From: an uncultured Prevotellaceae bacterium
GTDB lineage: Bacteria > Bacteroidota > Bacteroidia > Bacteroidales > Muribaculaceae
DNA length: 16,072 nt
Assembly: GCA_900541935.1 (NCBI GenBank)
Contig: UQLZ01000054.1
Coordinates: 1 to 16,072, forward strand
Direction: 5' to 3'
Position numbers and translations under genes: made by a program. This document shows, in pieces, positions 8,175 to 13,543 of this stretch. The notes beneath the pieces were generated by a model. It was not told the origin of the DNA and searched no databases. It was given only the letters and a program-made list of their open reading frames with translations. Within the stretch, counting starts at the first letter, position 1. The number at the start of each line of letters is the position of its first letter.

Positions 8175-9377
8175 CTACCTCTCCCAAGTATAATTGTCAA
8201 TCTTCGAAGAATGAATCTTATAATAAAGGTTCACAAAAGGCCTTATCTCTCGGAATAGCGGAATTGTGAACAGCAGTTTTGGCATTTTAAGAGCGTCCAT
8301 AACATTTCTCATATAGAAAAGATAGACAAGCAAATCAGTAATAAACAGCACAATCGCCACACCGCCGAAAATTATGGAATGCAAAGCAATTGCAGGGTCT
8401 TTAATTATACTAACCACCGATAAAGCAACAGCAACGGCTGTCAGTATCAAATAGATAACCCTCAAATTGGCTATCACCCACGAAATCTTCTTAAATCCTG
8501 GATTTATCTTCGACATTGTAAACGCCCTGTGCAACTTATTGACAACAAACGAAGAAGCATAATCAACAGGCATCTCCTTAACTATACTATCCTCCGATAA
8601 CTCTGGCTTAACCTTTGCCAATTCAGAAAGTTCACGGATAAAAATATCATCATCACCATACTTCATATTCATCGTCCGAGAAAAGCCCTTATTGTCGAAG
8701 AAAAGTTCCTTACGATACGCAATATTCATCCTGTCACCACGAAAAGCATGGTTGGAAGACGCAGCAAGCAGATACTCCACCGAGTCCTCTACCTTATCGA
8801 AAACCCTATAACGGTGGCCGAAAGACGTATCAGAAGAAGCATCGACTGTTGCGTAACCAATAACAACTCCCGTTTCATCACTAAACTTCCGCGCCATTGA
8901 CGCCAACCAATTATCTGTAAGCGGAATGCAATTAGCATCAGTAAATATAACAACATCATTTGCAGCAGCCTTAACGCCAAGCATTGTCGCAAGTTTGCGA
9001 ATTGAAACATTACAAATACTGTCAGGGATAAATGTTGACTTTAGTTTAGGGTATTGCGCTGTCAAAATAGTAATCATATCATCTACCGTCTCTGATGAAT
9101 CGGCATTGACTATAATAACCTCATAATCATTGTAATTCTGGTTAAAAATAGCCGGTATACTTTGATTAAGAAATGCTCCTATCTCCTTATCTGCATACAC
9201 AATTACTGACAATGACGGCTTTGCATTTGCATCAATATCTTGAAAACTATCCACCTGCAATTTTTTTACAGAATACTTCTTTTTAAGAGCAACTGCAATC
9301 TGAATAACAGCCAATATCACCAAGACAGCAAGGCAATACAACTCTTCTTTGGGTATATAAAGCATAGAAAAATCCAT
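8175..9377 (-). CDS. Membrane-anchored family 2 glycosyltransferase
   Basis: This 400-residue protein has one N-terminal membrane segment (about 12-30), a cytoplasmic GT2 domain and two C-terminal membrane segments (about 302-324 and 333-356). The GT-A fold starts at PSLSVIVYADKE (54-65), and DYEVIIVNADSSE (84-96) gives the nucleotide-binding strand. The DxD-equivalent is FTDANCIP, that is DAN at 147-149, with Asn in the third position. GDDDIFIREL (241-250) is a plausible acceptor-site acidic motif. No QxxRW is seen, though HRAF at 283-286 lies where it might be expected. It likely transfers an activated sugar to a lipid-linked or surface glycan; donor and acceptor are unknown. It stands alone: 169 bases before yaaA on the same strand and 186 bases downstream of the sigma operon, from which a terminator-like hairpin separates it. 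Confidence 0.82.
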   Translation of the reverse strand: MDFSMLYIPKEELYCLAVLVILAVIQIAVALKKKYSVKKLQVDSFQDIDANAKPSLSVIVYADKEIGAFLNQSIPAIFNQNYNDYEVIIVNADSSETVDDMITILTAQYPKLKSTFIPDSICNVSIRKLATMLGVKAAANDVVIFTDANCIPLTDNWLASMARKFSDETGVVIGYATVDASSDTSFGHRYRVFDKVEDSVEYLLAASSNHAFRGDRMNIAYRKELFFDNKGFSRTMNMKYGDDDIFIRELSELAKVKPELSEDSIVKEMPVDYASSFVVNKLHRAFTMSKINPGFKKISWVIANLRVIYLILTAVAVALSVVSIIKDPAIALHSIIFGGVAIVLFITDLLVYLFYMRNVMDALKMPKLLFTIPLFREIRPFVNLYYKIHSSKIDNYTWER

Positions 9378-9395
9378 TCAATTGAAATTCTATTG

Positions 9396-9403
9396 CGAAG
9401 TTA
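9396..9403 (-). promoter_or_regulatory. Possible -7 element for the glycosyltransferase gene
   Basis: On the minus strand TAACTTCG has one mismatch to TAnnTTTG and lies about 18 bases before the ATG at 9377. No -33 TTG stands at a sensible distance. It is offered because the short leader resembles those of parE and manA. Confidence 0.25.
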
Positions 9404-9480
9404 CAATTTTTTCCGTAATTAGGTCGATATTTTCATATCAATTACGTTAGTCCTGACTTACTATAAAATTATATGACAAT

Positions 9481-9527
9481 CAAAACCAAAGCACCCTTGC
9501 AACTGATACTCAAACAATTGCAGGGGT
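9481..9527 (-). terminator. Probable intrinsic terminator of the ECF sigma operon
   Basis: Arms ACCCTTGCAA (9493-9502) and TTGCAGGGGT (9518-9527) pair over ten positions with one exception (A-C on the minus-strand transcript). On the minus strand the stem is followed by a T-rich run, CTTTGGTTTTG. It lies just past the stop of the Spy-like gene and before the glycosyltransferase promoter region, where an operon end is expected. The 15-base loop and interrupted T-run make it imperfect. Confidence 0.45.
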
Positions 9528-9563
9528 ACTCTCATCAAAATCAACTATTTAGTCTGTGGGAAT

Positions 9564-10037
9564 TTATCTTCTTGGCTTGTTGCCTTTACGTCTGTCTCCC
9601 TCTTTTTTAAACCTATTGAATCTATGACGCTCACTATCAAAAACAACATCAATTTGCCTTGGTGTCAAAAATTTCCGAAATTCCTTATAATACTTTTCCC
9701 TAACAGCAATCATATCCTTACCTTGCGCAAACAGACTTTGTATTTTCTCCTCAATCTGCGCATCAGTCAGCATCTCATCTTTATTACGCCTACAAAGAAT
9801 AGGATACTTGTCTTTTATGGCAATAAATTCCTTACGATAGTCTGTATATGTTTTGACAAATTTCTTTGTGTCTGCATCATCAAGCAGCAACCTCTTTGTC
9901 AATTTTTTACATTCAAAATCTATCATCTCTTCAACAGTAGGCATATTCCTACCGTCTCCTTTGCCATTTTGACCGTAGGCAACTGCCGAAAAAAACAGGC
10001 AGGCAATAATTGCAGGAATAATCATCAATTTTTTCAT
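9564..10037 (-). CDS. Spy/CpxP-like periplasmic protein (LTxxQ type)
   Basis: This 157-residue protein has a clear signal peptide (MKKLMIIPAIIACLFFSAVA, then YGQ). The mature part is highly charged and helical, with two LTxxQ-like signatures, LTDAQ (90-94) and LTPRQ (124-128), the mark of Spy/CpxP periplasmic chaperone/sensor proteins. The C-terminus is very basic (KKEGDRRKGNKPRR). Spy binds unfolded proteins and CpxP damps envelope-stress signalling; which role applies here is not shown. The frame stays open upstream to 10193, but the ATG at 10037 is chosen because it gives the signal peptide and follows the anti-sigma stop by one base (TGAGATG), pointing to translational coupling. It is the last gene of the operon. 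Confidence 0.72.
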   Translation of the reverse strand: MKKLMIIPAIIACLFFSAVAYGQNGKGDGRNMPTVEEMIDFECKKLTKRLLLDDADTKKFVKTYTDYRKEFIAIKDKYPILCRRNKDEMLTDAQIEEKIQSLFAQGKDMIAVREKYYKEFRKFLTPRQIDVVFDSERHRFNRFKKEGDRRKGNKPRR

Positions 10038-10038
10038 C

Positions 10039-10371
10039 TCAATTAGAATATTGTGCGTTAATAAATAAGTCATTTTCATAGAAGTCAACCCATGCTTCAA
10101 GTTTCTCATCTGACATATATTTTTCCGGAGATTCAGCAAGAGCTGCAATTTCCTGCTCATATAACCTATCCTGACTGCTACTATTAATTGCAATTGAAAA
10201 AGTTACAATAATCGCAACAGCAGCAACACTGCTTGATATTCCAAGAATCCAACTTCTGCGTTTCCTGTTTTCCTTCTCTATCCTCTGCGAAAGTTTACCG
10301 CGAAAATCTTCGAAAAAACCATCCGGCACCTGATACGGAGTCCTCTTGCTTTCAAATTTAATATTTTCCAT
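10039..10371 (-). CDS. Small single-pass anti-sigma factor (putative)
   Basis: This 110-residue protein has a cytoplasmic N-terminus with PYQVPDGFFEDF (12-23), close to the PFxVPxGYFExF pattern I know from small membrane proteins encoded after Bacteroidota ECF sigma genes. A basic stretch (NRKRRS) and one membrane helix (about 41-62) follow, then a periplasmic tail of about 45 residues. Topology, size and position directly after the sigma gene (8 bases) suggest an anti-sigma factor holding the sigma at the membrane. There is no zinc-binding ZAS motif (HxxxCxxC), so it is not the classic type. The assignment rests mainly on context. Confidence 0.65.
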   Translation of the reverse strand: MENIKFESKRTPYQVPDGFFEDFRGKLSQRIEKENRKRRSWILGISSSVAAVAIIVTFSIAINSSSQDRLYEQEIAALAESPEKYMSDEKLEAWVDFYENDLFINAQYSN

Positions 10372-10379
10372 AATTGTAA

Positions 10380-10898
10380 CTATTCGTTAAGCATATAATT
10401 CTTTATTCTCTCCTTTGCATTATGGTATTGAACCTTCAAAGTTCCAACCGAGCAACCTGTAATATCACTTATTTCATCATATGAAAGTTCATCGTAATAC
10501 CTCATATTGAAAACAAGCCTCTGCTGTTCACTCAAAGAAAGCAATGCCTTCTGGAAATCAACCGCCATCTTGTCGTCATAATCAACATACTCACCTTCTG
10601 CCAACCTGCCTAAAAGCAATTCATTCTCATCAATAACCGACAGCAATTCCTCACGCCTGCGACTGAGAAAACGTAAAGCCTCATTAGTGGCAATTTTATA
10701 AACCCAAGACTTTAATGCCTTCTCATCTCGCAAATTTCCGAGACCCTGATATACCTTCAAAAACGTTTCTTGCATAATGTCCGCAGCATCATCATGGTCA
10801 ACAACCATACGCCGAATATAGTGGTAAATTGGCCGCTCGTAATCTTTCAGCACATCGTCGAACTTTATACGTGATTTGTTAATGTTAAGTATTCTCAT
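10380..10898 (-). CDS. ECF sigma-70 family RNA polymerase sigma factor
   Basis: This 172-residue group IV sigma factor has only regions 2 and 4. Region 2 spans about 14-78, with the core-binding helix DIMQETFLKVY (40-50) and -10 recognition around ALKSWVYKIATNEALRFL (61-78). Region 4 spans about 118-168, with LSEQQRLVFNMRYYDELSY and the helix-turn-helix SYDEISDITGCSVGTLKVQ (139-157), followed by KERIK. It recruits polymerase to envelope-stress or similar promoters. It leads an operon with the anti-sigma and Spy-like genes and diverges from the NAGPA-like operon across 226 bases. Target promoters are not evident here; autoregulation is common in such operons but not demonstrated. Confidence 0.92.
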   Translation of the reverse strand: MRILNINKSRIKFDDVLKDYERPIYHYIRRMVVDHDDAADIMQETFLKVYQGLGNLRDEKALKSWVYKIATNEALRFLSRRREELLSVIDENELLLGRLAEGEYVDYDDKMAVDFQKALLSLSEQQRLVFNMRYYDELSYDEISDITGCSVGTLKVQYHNAKERIKNYMLNE

Positions 10899-10965
10899 TT
10901 TCTCTCTACTTTGATGTTATGACAGGGATAACACCCGAAAGTTAATACAAAATTCCCACTTTCAG

Positions 10966-10994
10966 CAAATTTAACAATTTCAATTAGACCCAAA
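10966..10994 (-). promoter_or_regulatory. Possible promoter of the ECF sigma operon
   Basis: On the minus strand TTTG (10994-10991), a 17-base spacer and TAAATTTG (10973-10966), a full TAnnTTTG match, lie about 67 bases before the sigma ATG. The spacer is somewhat short. A second, imperfect candidate TAACTTTC (10944-10937) is nearer the gene. Confidence 0.45.
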
Positions 10995-11085
10995 TATATT
11001 TCACAGCCAACTCACATTTGCATTAATTAAGCCTTTGTTACAAATATTTGTTGCATTAAATAGGCGCTATGTTAAATCTTTTGCC

Positions 11086-11093
11086 TAATTTTG
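11086..11093 (+). promoter_or_regulatory. -7 element of the NAGPA-like operon
   Basis: TAATTTTG is a full TAnnTTTG match, 31 bases before the ATG at 11125. No TTG stands 19-21 bases upstream, so use of the housekeeping sigma may be weak or may depend on an activator. A perfect 10-bp palindrome CAAATATTTG at 11041-11050 lies 35 bases upstream and could be an operator. Confidence 0.45.
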
Positions 11094-11124
11094 AACTACA
11101 AAACCAACATAAAAACCAAGGCTT

Positions 11125-13527
11125 ATGAAAAAACTTTTACTTACACTTTTTACGGCAACAGCAATGCTGCCTTCACTTGCTACAACTACTTATGAAATCG
11201 ACGGCAACAACTACACCGTTGATACCTTGCAGCACTTCAAGGCTGGTCCTGGAAGTTTCTATACTGCAATAAAATTCACAGGTCCATCCCTCACTTTCCG
11301 TACATTCTATTTGGAAGTGGAAAACAATCAGAAAAACTTTGAAATCAGAACCGAATTAGGTAGAGATTCTATTATCGGTTGTGAAAACATTTCTGACCAC
11401 GCAAAGCGCAAAACAAACGAAAACGAAAATTACTTTGCTGCAGTTAACGGTGACTTCTTTGCCACATCTGGCGAGGTAGGCACTCCTGTTAACGGAAGTA
11501 TCCATAACGGTATTATGGGTACTATGGTAACTGGCTCCCCGCACTTCGTTGTTGCTGGTTCAGCAACTCCGTATGTTACCAATGTATCAACAACTTACAA
11601 CATTACGATTGCTGGAGTAAAGGAATCCCTAACTGGTGTCAATTCAAAAGTTGGAGCAAACAGTTTCATACTCTATACTCCTACTATTGGAAAATTCACC
11701 CATACCCCGGCTGGAACTACTGAAGTTCTGTTAGAATTGGCAGACGGTCAAACTTGGAAAAGCAATGCACCAATGACCTTCAAAGTTATAGGAGAAGCAT
11801 CTACTACAGGTAACCGCCTCGTTGACGGCAAAGCAGTTCTAAGCGCCTCTGGCTCGTACGCAGCAAAAGTTGCAGGGCTGAAAGCAGGTGATGAAATAAC
11901 CGCTCAATTCACACATGCCCTAACTCATTATAACTCTGAAACTCCTGATGTTCGCCAAATGCTTGGCGGTAATACTATTTTCCTAAAAGACGGAAAAAGA
12001 GTTGAGCAAGGCGACTTTTCTCGCCACCCAAGAACGTTTGTGGGCTATAACAAAGACCGTTCTAAAACTATTTTTGCTGTTGTTGACGGACGCTCTCCAA
12101 TTTCTTCAGGTGCAACTTACTATGAACTTGCCGGCTTGATGCAATGGGTAGGTGCTGATTGGGCTATTAATATCGATGGTGGCGGTTCTTCTTCTATGTT
12201 CTTGCCTAAGTTTGGTGCTATGAACGTTCCAAGTGACGGACATGAGCGTGCCGTTGCTAACGGTATATACTGTGTTTCAACGACTCCACAAGATGAAGTT
12301 ATCACTGAAATCCGTTTCGTTGAATGGGCTATGCAATTCCCTAAATACGGTATCTACACTCCAAAATTCTACGGTTATAACAAATACGGTGTATTAGTTG
12401 ATACTGACGTTAAAGGCGTTACACTTTCTTGCGACTCTAAAATCGGCGAAATCATCAACGACGGTACCACTTTCTACGGCACTGGCTCTGGCTGCGGGGC
12501 TTTGGTTGCTAATCTTAACGGTATGACGGCTTCAATCCCTGTTACTGTTATAGAAAGCGACCAAGTGAAGTTCAGACTTGAAAACGTGCTTATCGACAAC
12601 GTTCGTGAATATCCTATCGAAGTGAACTCAATGGTTGGCGAAAATGAAATGGCAATTAGCCCTTCTGCACTCGCTTGGGTTTCTGACAATTCCGACATTG
12701 CATCTGTTGACGCTAACACTGGCGTTTTGAAAGGAGTTAAGAACGGTAAGGCTACAATTACTGGTAAGGTTGGCTCATTCTCTGGAAATTTGAACGTTAC
12801 TGTTGAAATACCAACTGCTGACGCTATGCCGGTTTATCAGAACTTCCCTACTGACGCTAAAATCAAGCAGGTGGGTGGTACTGGCATCGCTATGACTGAG
12901 TTCGAAAAGGGTTTCAAATTGAACTATATTGGAAATACTGGCCGCGGGCAGTATATCGAAATTAACAAGGAATACCCTATCTGGAGTTTGCCTGAAAAAT
13001 TGAAAATCAGAATCAACCCGGGTGATACAAAGATTTCTAAAATCACCGCTACTGCAAAGAATGCTCTTGGCGTAATTGAATCTGTATGGACGGCTACCGC
13101 TTCTGCCGTGCCTAACAACCAGTTCTCTGAATTTGAATTCAACTTGTCTGACTGGTGCGACCCTGAAGACATTGCAGTTTACCCTATCACTTTGGAAAAA
13201 CTCAGATTCACAACAAGCGGCTCTGTGGATAACAAGGAATACGAAATTATCGTTTCTAACTTCGAGGCTGTATATAACTACAAGCAAGGCGGAATCGAAG
13301 ACATTAACGCAAATACCCTCAAAATTTACCCTAATCCTGTAAATTCTGGAGAGAGCGTTAATATCGAAGTTGCTGAAAGCACCAACCTATCTGTTTTTTC
13401 ACTAAGCGGAACTAAGTTAGTTGATACCACTATTAACGGAAACAGCACTTTCAGCACTGAAGGTTTTGCTCCTGGTATCTACCTTGTAAAACTTGGTACA
13501 CAAACAACAAAATTGATAGTTAAATAA
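11125..13527 (+). CDS. Secreted phosphodiester glycosidase (NAGPA-like) with Ig-like domain and T9SS tail, copy 1
   Basis: This 800-residue protein has a signal peptide (residues 1 to about 19). A NAGPA-type phosphodiester glycosidase domain spans about 60-385, with AAVNGDFFATSG (105-116), HPRTFVGYNKD (301-311), VVDGRSPISSG (319-329), INIDGGGSSSM (348-358) and SDGHERAVANG (370-380), the conserved blocks of the family. Human NAGPA removes GlcNAc from a phosphodiester-linked mannose; bacterial members act on sugar-phosphodiester bonds, and the substrate here is unknown. An Ig-like region (about 392-480), a Big_2-like Ig domain (about 483-561, with SDNSDIASVDANTGVLKGV) and an unassigned beta-rich domain (about 570-716) follow. 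A canonical T9SS type A tail closes the protein (about 731-800: IYPNPVNSGESVNIEV, then APGIYLVKL). Surface exposure or release is expected. Residues 464-695 are encoded by DNA identical to the next gene, which starts 16 bases downstream. Confidence 0.87.
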   Translation: MKKLLLTLFTATAMLPSLATTTYEIDGNNYTVDTLQHFKAGPGSFYTAIKFTGPSLTFRTFYLEVENNQKNFEIRTELGRDSIIGCENISDHAKRKTNENENYFAAVNGDFFATSGEVGTPVNGSIHNGIMGTMVTGSPHFVVAGSATPYVTNVSTTYNITIAGVKESLTGVNSKVGANSFILYTPTIGKFTHTPAGTTEVLLELADGQTWKSNAPMTFKVIGEASTTGNRLVDGKAVLSASGSYAAKVAGLKAGDEITAQFTHALTHYNSETPDVRQMLGGNTIFLKDGKRVEQGDFSRHPRTFVGYNKDRSKTIFAVVDGRSPISSGATYYELAGLMQWVGADWAINIDGGGSSSMFLPKFGAMNVPSDGHERAVANGIYCVSTTPQDEVITEIRFVEWAMQFPKYGIYTPKFYGYNKYGVLVDTDVKGVTLSCDSKIGEIINDGTTFYGTGSGCGALVANLNGMTASIPVTVIESDQVKFRLENVLIDNVREYPIEVNSMVGENEMAISPSALAWVSDNSDIASVDANTGVLKGVKNGKATITGKVGSFSGNLNVTVEIPTADAMPVYQNFPTDAKIKQVGGTGIAMTEFEKGFKLNYIGNTGRGQYIEINKEYPIWSLPEKLKIRINPGDTKISKITATAKNALGVIESVWTATASAVPNNQFSEFEFNLSDWCDPEDIAVYPITLEKLRFTTSGSVDNKEYEIIVSNFEAVYNYKQGGIEDINANTLKIYPNPVNSGESVNIEVAESTNLSVFSLSGTKLVDTTINGNSTFSTEGFAPGIYLVKLGTQTTKLIVK
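12513..13211 (+). repeat. 699-bp exact direct repeat, copy 1
   Basis: By line-by-line comparison this stretch is identical to 14992-15690 (offset 2479) with no mismatch or gap. It covers codons 464-695 of the first NAGPA-like gene: the Big_2-like domain and most of the following domain. Immediately upstream, about 213 bp aligned to the other copy has about 24 differences; differences resume at 13212. These sharp edges indicate recent gene conversion, or an assembly error. Confidence 0.95.
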
Positions 13528-13543
13528 CCTAATATAATAAACT

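Noticed and set aside
9448..9455. tagtcctg resembling the 25-bp split motif
   Set aside because: Only the first arm matches; the second arm agrees in about four of nine bases, which is chance level.
12775..13287. 170-codon minus-strand frame in the first NAGPA-like gene
   Set aside because: It is antisense to a well-supported gene. Other antisense frames recur in both copies only because the DNA is identical there.
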